64,000 nt of DNA from Nematostella vectensis (GCF_932526225.1 NC_064042.1:6749540-6813539); one strand, 5' to 3'; counted from the stretch's first letter, positions 1 through 13,538 are shown. Notes: a model not told the origin generated them from the letters alone. Numbers and translations: made by a program.

Positions 1-557
1 GGCCATGACAGTCTCTGCGGTAGGGACCTTTGTGAGCGCGCAATGACCGCTAGGTATCCGAAAATGCCGTAAGAGAGAATCGAGGACATTTGAAGTCGCA
101 ACACAGCGCAAATAGCATCATTTCAAACAATGAATATAGCAGAATATAAAGGGAGAGTCGTCAGACTTTACGACCAAGAAAATATTGAGGAAGAAGGTCT
201 GCCCCTTTTTAAACATTTTTTTTATAATTTCCCCTGGCTACCTCCATCGACGAATTATAAAAGCATCCTATTCCTCTCTTTGGCATTAGTCCGTTGTGCC
301 TTTAGATGACTATCGGTCGATCGAGAGACAAACCCCCTTTGGCAATATATTAATATTGTTAACATTGTCCTTTTTCATAAGAGCCTTACATATTATTATA
401 TTAAGATAGCATATATCAGTATCGGGTAAACCCTTTGGAATTATCTCAGAAGACCCCTTTTTTTATTGATTGGATGAAGCATATCATGTGACGCTTTTCG
501 ACACTCCTTTTTATAAGAACGTTCTGCCTGAGATTTCGCCAAATTCTAAGAACACGC

Positions 558-729
558 CTGCCTCGTACCCAGGCGTCTTAATTTGGTAACACAACGGTCA
601 CGCCCTGCTTTGAATGCATCCTGGGAATGATTATGCACGCTCGCAAAGGATAACGGGACGATCGGCTTCGCTTCGGGATGCGATCGGCTTCTCTTCAACG
701 GACGCTGAACGCGCCTGGGTACGAGGCAG
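558..729. mobile_element. hAT-like MITE with 18-bp TIRs and a target duplication
   Basis: The ends CTGCCTCGTACCCAGGCG are exact inverted copies. AGAACACGC flanks both sides (549-557 and 730-738), an 8-9-bp direct repeat that fits hAT (8 bp) or Mutator-like (9 bp) insertion. 172 bp, no coding capacity. Confidence 0.82.
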
Positions 730-929
730 AGAACACGCTAAGAACATAACAAGGCTCTGATAGCATGCAATATATACATTTTTAGAGTGTTATTGTGAAA
801 TCAAACTGTTAACTGTTATTTATCTTTTGCACTATCTGTTTCTGATATTCCATTTTGTATTATTCTTTCATACACAAGTTCGTGTGTATTTTTGACAATT
901 ATTCGATAATCATCATAGAAATTTGCCAA

Positions 930-1105
930 AACATAGACGTAGCAAGCCTCGAATTATTGGGGGGGTGGGAGGGGCACAGTAAAAAACATTAAAAAACAAG
1001 GGGGCACAGCCACGCCCACTGGTCATTTTCTTATAATTTTTAAAAATATTGGGGGGGGGGGGTGTCACGTGCCCCCAGTGCCCACCCCCTCTAAACAATC
1101 TAAGA
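930..1105. mobile_element. Degenerate relative of the CAGAGCCGTAGCAGG foldback
   Basis: GACGTAGCAAGCC, a G-run with GGGAGGGGCACAGT, then TGCCCCCAGTGCCCACCCC at the far side, parallel to the element at 27.23-27.36 kb. Confidence 0.45.
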
Positions 1106-2726
1106 ACGTCCGTAAGAACATTTTAGCCTTTGAATGCTCCAACAATAACGGCATAGCCTCAACTGAAAATAAGATGCTCTTATGAAAGAAAAGATATAAA
1201 AAAATGAACAGTTCTCAAAGAAACGCAAGGGAGGCGAAAGGTCGAGGTACGATTGGAAGTTAACAACTCAAATAAGATAATCGAGACAATGACATGAAAA
1301 TTTTGGAAATTCGGATTCCTTGTTTTGCGAGATTGGGGAATTTCCAGCTTTAACAGGAAAGAATCTCCCATTAGCACTGATGTTAATTGGTTTCAGTGAA
1401 GAAAATATATGGCTAAGCCATTTTACAGTTCTCGTCTACGAGTAATGGATCTTCACACTCTACCCGAAAAAGGGAGAATAAAAATTCCCAAAAGTTTCAT
1501 GAGGTCTTGACTTACCCTTCTCACACACGTGGACCAGCGTGCCGTTGCCTCATGAGCTGTCTCTGGTAAGCTATGAATCAACACAAGCTTCAAAAAGTAT
1601 GTTCTGCGCATCTGTGAAACAGAGTAGTTGCGCTGACGTTTCGAGCATTGGCCCTTCGTCGGAGTAAAAAAACTCGCTCTTGCATGACTTTTTCCTAGCC
1701 TGATAATACTGACATAAATAAAAGCGCGGCATTTTTATCAAGCCCTAATCAAGATATACTTTCTCACGTACTTCGCTTACAATACAACATTGATTTTACG
1801 ATACTAGATCAAAAATACAATAAAGTGATCATATGGAATAAAAAACGATTTCCTCGTTCTCCCGGCATATAAATCTCTTCATTCAAGCGTAAATATAACC
1901 CAAGATACTACGGGTGATTATGTCAAAATAGAACGACAAACTCCAGTGACCCAATGCACTGTACAGTTGAAATACTCTTTTTCCCGGGGCATATCGTAAA
2001 GTCAAGCCTTCACAGTAACTAAGGCGTCTCGAAGAGCACCCCAAGCCGTGGGAGGGGTTGGTGGGGGAATTCAAAATGTTATCCTGACGTATTGCAGCGC
2101 TGTCCTCATCTCTCCTCCCCCTCCCCCTGAAATGTTTCATCCTTAAAGAATGTAGATCAACCGCTCCTGTTTATTCGCAAGGAAACTTCAAAATAATAAT
2201 CTGATACGTTATTGACGATATTTGATTAAAAGTATCTTGGTTACTTGGATAAACCTATGGTTTATTCAATGATTGTGTAACCCGGCATTGGCGGGAGCAT
2301 AAAATGGCGGCCTGATTGGCAACAAAGGTCGGCTTGTTGTGAAAATAGGTGATATAATTATGTTTGCAAAGATGGCGTTGTGGTAATATATATTACTCCT
2401 GAGTAAAAAAATAATTTGTAGTTTTTTTTTCTGAAAAATTCCATCCTTATCACTTATAACAACGCCGCTATCGCCGATATCTAAGAAATAAATTATCATT
2501 ACCATGACATAAGCATAATCAAAACAAGTCGACTGCAACCTGAGACTTTTGTAGCTTTAACATATCAAAAGCCCTACCCCTCTTGAGACTCCTCCCTACC
2601 TTTACCCGCCCTCCCAACCCCCACCACTCCTTTTCGAGAGAATAAAATAGAATTATGAAATTCCTTTTCGTACTTTCTGATTGGCCGCTTTGTTATCACA
2701 ACACTACAACACCCTGGTTCCAGAGC

Positions 2727-2943
2727 CTCGAACTTCTTTCTATTTAGTGGTCAGCGACTCGAACTTCTCTCTATTTAGTGGGCAGCGACTCGAACTTCTC
2801 TCTATTTAGTGGCCAGCGACTCGAACTTCTCTCTATTTAGTGGGCAGCGACTCGAACTTCTCTCTATTTAGTGGGCAGCGACTCGAACTTCTCTCTATTT
2901 AGTGGCCCGCGACTCGAACTTCTCTCTATTTAGTGGCCCGCGA
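2727..2943. repeat. 31-bp minisatellite A
   Basis: Seven copies of CTCGAACTTCTCTCTATTTA GTGGGCAGCGA, with GTCAGC, GGCCAGC and GGCCCGC variants at the end of the unit. Confidence 0.95.
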
Positions 2944-3129
2944 GATTGAGACGAGGACCCAGCGCATTGAAAATGATTGAGACGAGGACCCAGCGCATTA
3001 AAAATGATTGAGACGAGGACCCAGCGCATTAAAAATGATTGAGACGAGGACCCAGCGCATTAAAAATGATTGAGACGAGGACCCAGCGCATTGAAAATGA
3101 TTGAGACGAGGACCCAGCGCATTGAAAAT
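2944..3129. repeat. 31-bp minisatellite B, directly abutting A
   Basis: Six copies of GATTGAGACGAGGACCCAGC GCATTAAAAAT (or TTGAAAAT). The unit has the same length as array A but an unrelated sequence. Confidence 0.95.
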
Positions 3130-3346
3130 AAGACTCTTCTCTGGACTTCTAAACATGATTAAGGAATAATTAAGATCATGATCAGAAGTGTGATTTTCGT
3201 AACAGTGCGACAAGTGATGCTACTCAAAAGGCCTCTTCCTTACGCCCTTCTCGCGATATTGCGATCCTTTCTACCTGCAGTCTGCAGATTTCGCAAAGCA
3301 GATTTCGGATCTCGCGAGGGGTAGGTGAGGGGGGGGGGGGGGTGTT

Positions 3347-3480
3347 GCAGGGGCGTAGCCAGGGGGACGGCCAAAGGGGCTCGGGCCTCCCTTCTAGCAG
3401 CAAAGATACAGTAAATGTCCATACATTACAGCTTCCAAAATTTAGAAGAATATGTGTTACAAGGGCCTTTTGGGGCTCCT
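3347..3480. mobile_element. Copy of the CAGGGGCGTAGCCAGG MITE family
   Basis: Left end CAGGGGCGTAGCCAGGGGG is intact; the core AGATACAGTAAATGTCCATAC matches the copies at 45.2 and 56.1 kb. The right end is not clear. Confidence 0.55.
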
Positions 3481-3499
3481 CCTTTTAAAACTTCTGTCT

Positions 3500-5750
3500 A
3501 TACGCGTATGAAGAAAACGTCGTTTTGGGGGTCTGGTACCGAGGAAGTTTAGTTTCTTTTCAGATACTTTCTCCGTTGACTTATGATGGTCAGTCACTGT
3601 TTTTCTCTTCTGACTACAAGACATAAAGTTTACGAAGCACTTGCGGTACGCCAAACCTTAAACGTGACAAGAATCGGAATATATTAGTTTCCTTATATGG
3701 AAGTGACCGCGTTTGTCAAAACGACAATTTTTGGCTAAATTTTCTTGATATGCCCCTGGGGGGTAGTGTAGCGGGGGAAAGGGGCAAAAAGGTAAAACCT
3801 GAATCGTAAAAAATACGAAATATAAGAAAATTCGTGCACTTATCTTTATGTATGCTGTCATTTCTTTTTTTCGTTTTTCCCGTCAAAATGAAAGTGTTAT
3901 AATTATGTTGCCCAAAGTTGTCATGGGGAAAGCTTGCAGTTTGTGGCCGCTTTTTCACTAAAAGTTCTTCCTGCATACTAGAAATTTATCCTGAAGAGGC
4001 TGTATTCTTTATAGAAGAGTGTCAAGCCAACTACGTAATTTATTGCAAAACATATCAAGCTCTGGGGCAAAGAAATACAAATTGCTTAAATCAATTACTG
4101 CCTTGATATTCTATCAATTAGAAATCCCGGAAGTGTCTATAATGGCGCCAATAACTGTCTCATGGAAGATATGGCTTGGACTTTGTTAGTCGGGTTTTTA
4201 ACATACATGTAATACCCTGATATAGAACAGGTCTTCCTTTCATTTTATTCGTAACCGGTATTTTATTTTTAACTTTTTAAACCGAGGATACGAGTAAACA
4301 CACCCCTTTTTTTCAAAATTGCTCAACGAAAAAAAATAGATACAAAAATAGCATGGCACACAACCTTTGATTAGCACTCCCCAGGCATTTATCTTTCCCT
4401 GTGTTATCGAATATTTCTCTTATTCATTATACAAAGTTTACATAACAAGGAGGGTTGGGATAGATTTATCTAATTATAGCTATCTTTAGTGAAAAAAGGC
4501 CGCAAAGGAACCGTGATGCATCTTGAAAACAGGAAACTATGCCAAATTATTATTTGTCTTGTTTCTAATCAAATTACGTGATGGTGATTCTAATCTACAC
4601 ATAGCCTGCGTTGATTTGCGCTGTTTCTATCTGCGAAAAACGTGTGTGGTAAAACGTTCATATTTGACGACGCCTGACTTGTCTTTTTCAAAGGGTTGTT
4701 GAGAGTTTTGGTGTAAATCCTGGAGAAACAAGCTTCAGATAGTTATCACAGTTGAAGGTAAGTGGAAGGCGAGATTTTTTATATACCTACTTAAACTCCG
4801 TAATGCACCTCGAAGGGTAATGAGTATTCACAAAGCATAAAACGGTTAAAAAATAAAAGGGCGTCTTTTAAGATAAAAGAAAAGAAGTAGAATGGGATAG
4901 AATGTCACAGCTCGAGATGTTTTTATTTTGTTTTGAAACATCTTGATAAAAGTCTGAGAATAGAAAAAGGTAGTGATATTAGAGAGCGTCTATATTTTAT
5001 TTTCCAATTTTAAACCAATTATTTCTCTACATCTCAAAAAGGAGGAATATTAAAATTCCAAAATAAAGGCTGAGGGCCAGGGTCATTTCTTTCAGGGTGA
5101 AGTTTATCATTCAATATTTCTATTTTTATTTTGTTCCATCGTCGCCTAAATTATATCCTCGTTTGTTCATCCGAATAATGATTCAATACTCCCGCTCTTG
5201 TTCAGCAGCCTGTGACTCGAAAAAATTTTTTTTTTCTACTTTGAGAGCTGACCAAGTTTTGACCTTCTAAGTTAAAGTTATGTCAATGTAATCGTATGTA
5301 AGGGTGGCAGTGGAGACTATTGGCCAACCTTTTCCTCGTAACGTTTAAATCCCCCACTTCTAGTTCTATATGTCTGCCATCTTGAACCATTGTTATTAAT
5401 GAGCTAAAGGAAGAAGCGAAATAAATATTCATAAAGAAGAAAATGTATTACTAAAATGGAGATCTGATCAGCAAATACGAAACATACATTTTCAATAACA
5501 TTCATTCAAATGCAAAAAAAAAACGTTTGAACTCTCAGATCTCCGCAGAAACCATAAATGCCTCTTTCAGATACTCGTAGCTCAAAAATAAAAGAATTTT
5601 CAAAATAAATTAAAGACCAATTGCTTTTATATCCTTAAAATCACTAGTTTCAACTCATCCATGGTATTTAGATGGCTTGATTCTGACCAGCTTTGCAAAC
5701 AACTAAAACAAGTAAACTCATTTCCAATATATGCAAATCCTCTGTCATGG
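3500..5750. other. Intergenic, no gene seen
   Basis: AT-rich DNA with scattered short ORFs below 90 codons and no recognised motif. Confidence 0.6.
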
Positions 5751-5759
5751 TACCAATAT

Positions 5760-6893
5760 TACCATCGTCACCAGCACCATCTATACTCTAAACCGTCTGG
5801 TCCACCATCACTAGCACCTCAATCATCACTTTCAGCATCATCACCATCAACATTACTAGCACCAACATCATCATTACCACCACCATGAATACCATCAACA
5901 TCACCATCATCATTACCACCACCACCACCACCATCATAATCACCATCGTTATCACCATCATCATCATCACCATTAACATCACTGTCATCATCATCGTCAT
6001 AATCACAACCACCATCATCATCATAATCAATACCATCATCATCGTTACCACTATCATCCTAACACCATCATCAGCACCACCACCATTATTACTACCACCA
6101 TCAGCACCACCACCACCATCGTTACTACCACCATCATTACTACCACCACCACCACCACCATCATTACTACTACCACCACCACCATCAGCACCACGACCAC
6201 CATCATTACTATCACCATCACCATCAGCACCACAACCACCATCATTAATACCACATCAGCACCACCACAACCATCATTACTACCACATCAGCACCACCAC
6301 AACCATCATTACTACCACCATTAGCACCACAACCACCATCATTTATACCACCATCAGCACCACAACCACCATCATTAATACCACCATCAGCACCACCACC
6401 ACCATCATTACTACCATCACCACCACCACCATCATTACTACCACCATCAGCACCACCACCACCATCATTACTACCACCATCAGCACCACCACCACCATCA
6501 TTAATACCATCATCAGCACCACAACCACCATCATTACTACCAACATCAGCACCACTACCACCATCAGCACCACAACCACCATCATTACCACCACCACCAC
6601 CATTATTTCTACCACCATCAGCACCACCACCACTATCATTACCACCACCATCAGCACCACCACCACCATCATTACTAGCACAACCACCACCATAATTACT
6701 ACCACCACCACCACCACCACCATCATCATTACTACTACCACCACCACCATCATTACTACCATCATCAGCACCACAACCACCATCAGCACCACAACCACGA
6801 TCAATAGCAACACCACCACCATCATTAATACCACCATCAGCACCACAACCACGATCAATAGCACCACCACCACCATCATTACTACCACCATCT
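5760..6893. repeat. ACC/ATC trinucleotide-based minisatellite
   Basis: A 1.1-kb tract made almost only of CAC, CAT, ACC, ATC and ACT triplets, in blocks like ACCACCATCAGCACCACAAC, CACCATCATTA. It yields long Thr/Ile, Val/Met and Gly/Asp ORFs in several frames of both strands, which are artefacts of the composition. Confidence 0.92.
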
Positions 6894-6949
6894 AGTGGTG
6901 GATCCAGTGTATCCACCCATCGAACAGTATAAGCAACCATCAAACACAA

Positions 6950-9370
6950 CTCAAAGTATCGTTAATCAAGTATCAGACTTCATTTATAGATGGTTATTTT
7001 GAAATTATTTTATTACGTTGTATTTTCACATAGCAATAACTGAGCAATAACTGAGTGTCTAATCGATACTTAATACATTGTGCATTCTCTGACCACTCGT
7101 ACGCCAAGGTTATCTGTGCCCCAGCACAAGTTTAGCCTCAAGATTGCACTGTCTATCAGTGTCTATCAGTAATAATTCCTAAGGCGATTTTCTAAGCTCA
7201 GTGAAACAAGCCCTGGTTTATGTCAAGGCCCTAAAGTTATCTTATATGACCTTATGAGATTACAAGATATTCGTCCCTCCATAGTGCCCCGTTCTCAGCT
7301 TGCTTCAAAGGAACGTTCTCAATACCAAGTTCGAGTAAAGAACCACAAATTCGTTGTGCATTTTTGTTATATATGCGTTATTTTGCGAAATTCCGAGTTC
7401 TAGTGAAAAAAGGACTGGCCTTTAGGGGTATCGACAACAGAATTATTTCAAGCAAGAGGTGAGTTCACTCATTTTTACGGTTCTGACTTGCTTACCTTGT
7501 TCTTCTGTGCCGTATTTGATATCTTCAATCAATTACTTTGCATTCCCTTATTTTCATGACGAGGCGGAAAACTAATAGCTTTGATTTCTCTAAAGAGCTG
7601 GAGGCTTGTGTATCTGAGGCGCGCGCGCTTTAAGATATGGTGTCTTGTTTCATTACATAGTAAATGTTGACAATTTCGGCCTAATAAAGACCGGCCGCTG
7701 ATGCTCCTATTAAAATCCATTAATATGTTGCGTCACTTAATGTCAATGTTGATTTTATAGTTCTATCTATTTTGATTTATGGAATAGCAATAATAAACTC
7801 ATTTTTGTATTTTTGAGCAAAAAAAAAAAAGATCTAGATTTTTTTCAGCTTATAACCTGAACATTCAAGAACTTCTTGTGTATGTAATACCTTGATTTAA
7901 TCTCGATACATACAGAGCTGCTCTGTTTTCGCCTGAACCACTTCTAACTGCTTGTATCACCCCTCAGGGCCATTGGTCTTTCAATAAAAGGCAAGTTCTA
8001 GAGTGTTGAACTTTCTGTCGACATAAGGGCAATGGTTCTTAGTGCTGTATACTAACACATCGTACTCGTCATCGGGTATCAAGGGCAGCTAAACACGAGT
8101 TCGTACCGATAAGCGCGAGATTTATGACCCGTGATTAGCCATACATACAGCATTGCGCACATAAGAAAGTCATTCTTCAGTTTAAATTAAAAAAATAATC
8201 GAAAAGGCGCGAGGCATTTTAGTGTTAAGAAAAGAACAACGTAAAATCTTCCTGATTACCATCCGTAACTTTTGAACCATTGAAACTATTATGACCAAAT
8301 TTTCAAAGAATCATTATCTGACAAAGAGGAACAAAATGTAAATTGTGTTGCCATAGCAACACAATATGACGTCATTATGACGTCATTTAAGGACATGGTT
8401 ATAAATAGCTACCTTTCGAAACCTTTGCATAGAACATCCAAAATCCAAATAAGTTATCATAATCAGTCCGTATTCAAAAAGCGACTGATATTCTTTAAAA
8501 AAATTGTCTTTGTGACGTCACGATGACGCCACTTAAGTGAGAAGAAACGAGCAATATTTTTGTAAGATGTGTATTTCTGTATGTCTTCGATAATCTTGCA
8601 GTAGACATATATTATTAGTGACACTGTTTCTATGACAACAATATATGACACCTGTGACGTCATTGGTTGGCATGGTAACTTATGCTATATTAAAATATAG
8701 CATAAGTTTGCAACTGGACTCTTAATTAAAGTAATAAGTTAAATATCTTTCCCAAAAATTTTTTCTACTTTTTATTTAAAATAGAGGAATATAAAAAGGA
8801 TTTTTCCCAATTTAGATGTTAGTTTAAAAAAAAAACAAAAAACAGCAAATTCTCGCTAATTATGTGCAATCAGCATCCGCCATCTTGGATCCGCCATCTT
8901 GGATCTGCCATCTTGTATTTAATGAAAGTTATTTATTTAAATCAATAAAAACTTAGTGGCAAATATTTAATCTTCGTTTCAAGTTGTATTAATGATTTCA
9001 GGTGGCTATGAATGTCTTTTGCTATTCTTACAAAAACTATTTCGAGAAGGTCTAAAATTGACAAAAAAAACACCACACCTCCCCCCTTAAAATAGGGATG
9101 TAAATTTTTATTGTGTTTTTTTCAAAACTTGGTATAAAACGTATATATGAAATGGATTTACGTTGAGCACGTCGTATTAATAGTTGATCTTGACGACTTA
9201 AAGCGTTTTTCATTTTTCATTAAACCTATTTTTCATTAAACCTCAAAACGTGGTTACTATGGTTACCAGGGTACACATATCAAAATTTTGTTTACATCAA
9301 ACTGATCCCAGATAAATTTTAGGAAAAGTCAACAAATTTCAATGATCTAGCCTTACTAAGTAAAAAATTA
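6950..9370. other. Intergenic, repeat-poor, with a CRE-rich patch
   Basis: No gene seen. The only notable part is 8343-8665 (see separate entry). GCCATCTTGGAT is repeated three times at 8880-8915. Confidence 0.55.
8343..8665. promoter_or_regulatory. Cluster of four TGACGTCA palindromes and an X-box-like motif
   Basis: GTTGCCATAGCAAC (8347-8360) fits the RFX X-box consensus and lies in a 22-bp inverted repeat. Perfect CRE palindromes TGACGTCA lie at 8367, 8378, 8513 and 8655. This may be a regulatory cluster or the end of an unrecognised transposon that carries such motifs; no gene is next to it. Confidence 0.35.
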
Positions 9371-9539
9371 TTACAGATCAAAGGTGCTGGGGGCCTCAAA
9401 CCCCCTCCCCCCCCCCCCCCCCCCCCCGGTCTGAATACTGTTAACTGTTGTCATCATAAGGCTAATTAAACTTTTCGAGTGCTATTTCGCCTGTCACCAT
9501 GCACTCAATATACAATATGATGTTCTCCTTTGACATTAC

Positions 9540-10195
9540 TCTTGTTGTATTGTACTTGTGATATTCCTCTCATTGTATCGTCATTCAATTCCTCATCGTA
9601 TACTATCGAATATTTCCCTCACTTTGTTGCCCTCGTCCTACTCTTCAAATAATGCTTCCCTGATGTTATTCCTTCTCAACTGATACTCTCCTCATGCTAT
9701 TTTCTCGTCCTAAAGCTCTTCAACTTATACTTCCCTTATTCCCCTCGTCCTAATACTCTTCAACTGATATGCCCCTCGCGTTATTCCCGTCGTCTCGTCC
9801 CTCATCCTCCACCTGATATTTTACTCATATTTCTCTCGTGCTACTATTCAACTGTTATCCCCATCGTCCTGGTCTTTCACTGATATTACCTCATTTTATT
9901 CCCCTCGTCCTTCCTGTCAGCTAATATTTCCCTCATGTTATTCCCCTTATCCTGTTCTTCAACTGAAATTCCCCTTATGTTATTTCCCTTGTCCTGCTCT
10001 TCAACAGATATTTCCCTCATGTTATTCCCCTTATCCTGCTCTTCAACTGAAATTCCCCTTATGTTATTTCCCTTGTCCTGCTCTTCAACAGATATTTCCC
10101 TCATGTTCTTCCCCTTATCCTGCTCTTCAACTGAAATTCCCCTTATGTTATTTCCCTTATGTCCTACTCTTCAATTGATAGAACTTTCATGATAC
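9540..10195. repeat. 42-bp minisatellite with 84-bp higher-order unit
   Basis: Degenerate CTCTTCAACTGATATTCCCC, TCATGTTATTCCCCTCGTCC units from 9540 become near-identical at 9945-10160, where two 42-bp types alternate (CTTCAACTGAAATTCCCC and CTTCAACAGATATTTCCC). Both strands show repeat-driven ORFs. Confidence 0.88.
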
Positions 10196-10726
10196 TTCCC
10201 TCGGCATAATGCATGCGCACGCTCCGAAAATAAGTGCGCTTACACGCGAGAATCATCTAAATACTGCGAATGCTTCCGATTTGAGGGAACCTTTCGAGCA
10301 CCCTAGTTTCCTTATTCAGTGCGCTTTGATCAATACAGCAATTATTATTAGACTTCTTAATGCACTTCCTTTATAAACAACTGAATGTAAATAGTGAGTG
10401 CAGTTCCACTCTAAAAAATAGCGCCTGCGATATTATCAACGAAGTAGGTGTGGTTTCTCCTAGCTACATACACTAAAAAGATCGCCATACGTACACGTCA
10501 CGTGATCGAGTCGAGCTAGGGAGGAGTAGGTGGGGTTGGACAATCCCGACATCACCCTCAGGGTGAGTTACAGGTTTCGATATTGATCCATCATCCTGCC
10601 TAAAACTGTCTATTCGCCCACCCGTTTGGAAAATGATGGTATTCAAGAGTTGTAATCAGCTGACTGATAGCTATTTCCATATTGAAGTTTTTACCCCCGT
10701 TATTCATCTTTTTACACAAAAGACAC

Positions 10727-10758
10727 AGAAAATTATCACACATGTGTGATAATTTTCT
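10727..10758. repeat. Perfect 32-bp palindrome
   Basis: Arms AGAAAATTATCACACA and TGTGTGATAATTTTCT meet with no spacer. It could extrude as a cruciform; no function is evident. Confidence 0.85.
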
Positions 10759-12159
10759 ATGGGAGAGTCTATGGGATAGAGACTGAGAGAAAAAAGTATA
10801 TCGTCAACTGTCCGTAATCTATATATTTACCGAGTGTATTTAAAATTTATATTTTACTATGAGTATTCATAGTTCATATGCAGACAGACAATGTGGGGAA
10901 ATGACTTGTCAAAAATCAGAGATTACAGGTAGTATCTCCTAATTGTTACTGCCGGAAAGTGGCCATACTGCCATACCAAAAATTCTAATAGACTCTCTTC
11001 AAGATTGTTTCATTTGTTCAGATTTGTAACGAAATAGGCACGCAATAGGGAGATAACTTTGCTTGTCTGTCGTCTTACAGATAATCACGGAGAGTTCTTC
11101 AATTTCTTCCATCCAATAATGAGGGACTGAAAGGACTATGCTGGCTGGATGATTTCGTTAAGGTAAACAAATCACGGAAATATATAATATAATTTAAAAA
11201 CAAGATAATGTTGTAGCTTATTGGTCACTTTGGCTTGGAGTTGACATGGTCGCCTGGTGCTTCTAACCAGTGAAAGAATCGTTTATGAGCGATATCCGTA
11301 TGATTTGAAGATATTCTGATTATACTTCTCCACCCTTAGAAAATAGTTTAGCTTGAATGCCTTTTTGGAAAGACAAAACACGCTAGATGAGAGGCATATT
11401 GTCTATCAATAGTCTTTTATGCTCAATTACGATATAATTCATCTCGTTGCACCCTTAAAATGTCTCGCATTTCCTAAACACCCTTAAATAATTCTATATT
11501 ATTTGACCTTGAGCATTTTGTGAATTATCCGTTTAGAAAAAGGGAAATTGCTGGCAATAAACCCTAACTCAATAGGTGAGCATATACGATCTTTTTTTTT
11601 TTGCGCCATCTGTTTCAGCATAGGAATGTTACATGGAATCAATTTTTGTTTACAAATTTTTTTTAGAAATAGAAAAGGTAGTACTGATTCCTTTTTTTCT
11701 TTTTAATAATTTGCCCTCGGCGACGGTTGTATTATGCGTTCGTATTGCATTTTCGGGCCGGTATTTTAAATTAAGATGTTCATAATATGTCAAACACCAG
11801 ACTAAGGATAGCATGACATGTAGCAAGCCCTCGGGACTGGCAGGATTTGACTAACTACAGCGATAATGTTCTGATAAAATTGATGGATTTGACACAAGAA
11901 TCGCAATAATGGGCTTCAACACACCAGGGTTAGATATTATCTGATTTTTTACATCGAAAAGCCTATAGCCTTGCTGTCAACAATAAAGAGGAATAGCGAC
12001 GTCTTAGACACTTTGCATATGATGCCCGTCCATTCCCTCCCTAACCAAAACCTGTTATTGTGCAAATGATTTTAACGGGCGATTTAAATATTTGTCTCAA
12101 TGTGCTTTCTTGTGCTCCCTGACTCAACAAAAGTCTACGATCACTTGTCTAGGTAATGC

Positions 12160-12278
12160 AGGCTCGTACCCAGGGGGGGGGGGGGGGGGTGCGCAGTCAC
12201 AGGTATCATATGGAAAAAGCATAGTATTTAAAGATTCCTTTATAAGAAATGACCCACTTTTTGGCTGCCAAAGTGTGT

Positions 12279-12309
<31 letters not shown>

Positions 12310-12406
12310 GGGGGAAGGCGGTGCGCAGTCACAGGTATCATATGGAAAAAGCATAGTATTTAAAGATTCCTTTATAAGAAATGACCCACTTTTTGGCCGC
12401 CAAAGT

Positions 12407-12437
<31 letters not shown>

Positions 12438-12470
12438 GGGGGTTTTTGCGTGCACCTTGCGCACCCCCTG
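12160..12470. repeat. Two-copy ~140-bp tandem duplication with G-runs
   Basis: GTGCGCAGTCACAGGTATCA, TATGGAAAAAGCATAGTATT and TAAAGATTCCTTTATAAG are present twice (12189 and 12320), separated by GTGTGTG and long G runs. The outer parts (CTCGTACCCAGG, and GCACCCCCTGTG) look like transposon ends. Confidence 0.75.
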
Positions 12471-12789
12471 TGTTGCTTCACTATATATGAGTTATAGAGA
12501 GAATCCCATTAGTATTATTATTAAGATGGTCCTTAGGCCAGTCAAAGCTCTTTAAAGCGGCATTGTCTCCAGTTTACTTCCTGTGGGCCGAAGAAAACCT
12601 CAATCGACAAGAGACAAATATAATATATATTAGAAACCGCGCTATTTAACAGACCATCCGCTCTAAATTATCGGTCACATCCCACAGAAACTTCCAATAG
12701 ACACACTTACTTTTTCAATTTTAAAATAAATATTCTACGCGTTATCGACCGGAAGTTATCGAAGGGAAAGTTCATTTATTATCCCGAGG

Positions 12790-12995
12790 AGGGGGGGGGG
12801 GGGGGGGGTGAGGATTTTGATAAAAGTAAGGGATAAAATTAGTTGACCCCCCTTCAGGAGGAACAAAATTTTCCATGCCACCCCCCCCCCCCCCCCCACC
12901 ACCACCACCACCACGCTTTCCCCTTATTTTCCATGCCCCCACCACCACCACCACCACCACGCTTTCCCCTTATTTTCCATGCCCCCCCCCCCCCT
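12790..12995. repeat. G-run, C-run and ACC microsatellite cluster
   Basis: Homopolymer G (12790-12807), then C runs and (ACC)n with CACGCTTTCCCCTTATTTTC repeated twice. Small proline/threonine ORFs here are artefacts. Confidence 0.85.
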
Positions 12996-13423
12996 TCTCA
13001 CGAAAATCGAAGAAAGAAGGAGCAAAGAAAGGAACGGCAATGACAATGCTAAAGGAACGCAGGCAAGAGATTAGCTGCAAGCTGGTTAGAAAAGTGGAGG
13101 GGAAACAATTCGCTTAAAATGTTAATCAATAAAAGTGAAGGCACTCAACTTTTCATAGGTGCGACCAACTCCAGGTTGCAACCTGATAATGGTTGATGCT
13201 ATAGATCACGTAAAAAAAGCAAAAAGGCTTTATTCGATGTTCTCCTTGCAAGAAAAGCGCAGCATGAGAAAAGAGAAAAGAAAGAGAGCGAGGAAAACAG
13301 CGAATCAGATATGAGCGAGATTTTGATGATGGAGAATAAGCGCTTATAGCATTAAAAAGTTTTGTTTATCCGATATAGAACATAAGCACTTTATAATATT
13401 ATATAGCGGAAACCACAACCATG

Positions 13424-13538
<115 letters not shown>

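Larger units (their letters stand above)
1..2700. other. Intergenic, no gene seen
   Basis: Apart from the two foldback elements listed, I see AT-rich unique DNA. The small ORFs lack codon-like constraint, domain motifs or splice partners. Confidence 0.6.

Noticed and set aside
2727-3129. CRISPR-like array
   Set aside because: Direct repeats without spacers in a eukaryotic genome; a minisatellite explains it.
5885-6949. Thr/Ile-, Gly/Asp- and Val/Met-rich ORFs
   Set aside because: Pure composition effect of the ACC/ATC triplet tract.
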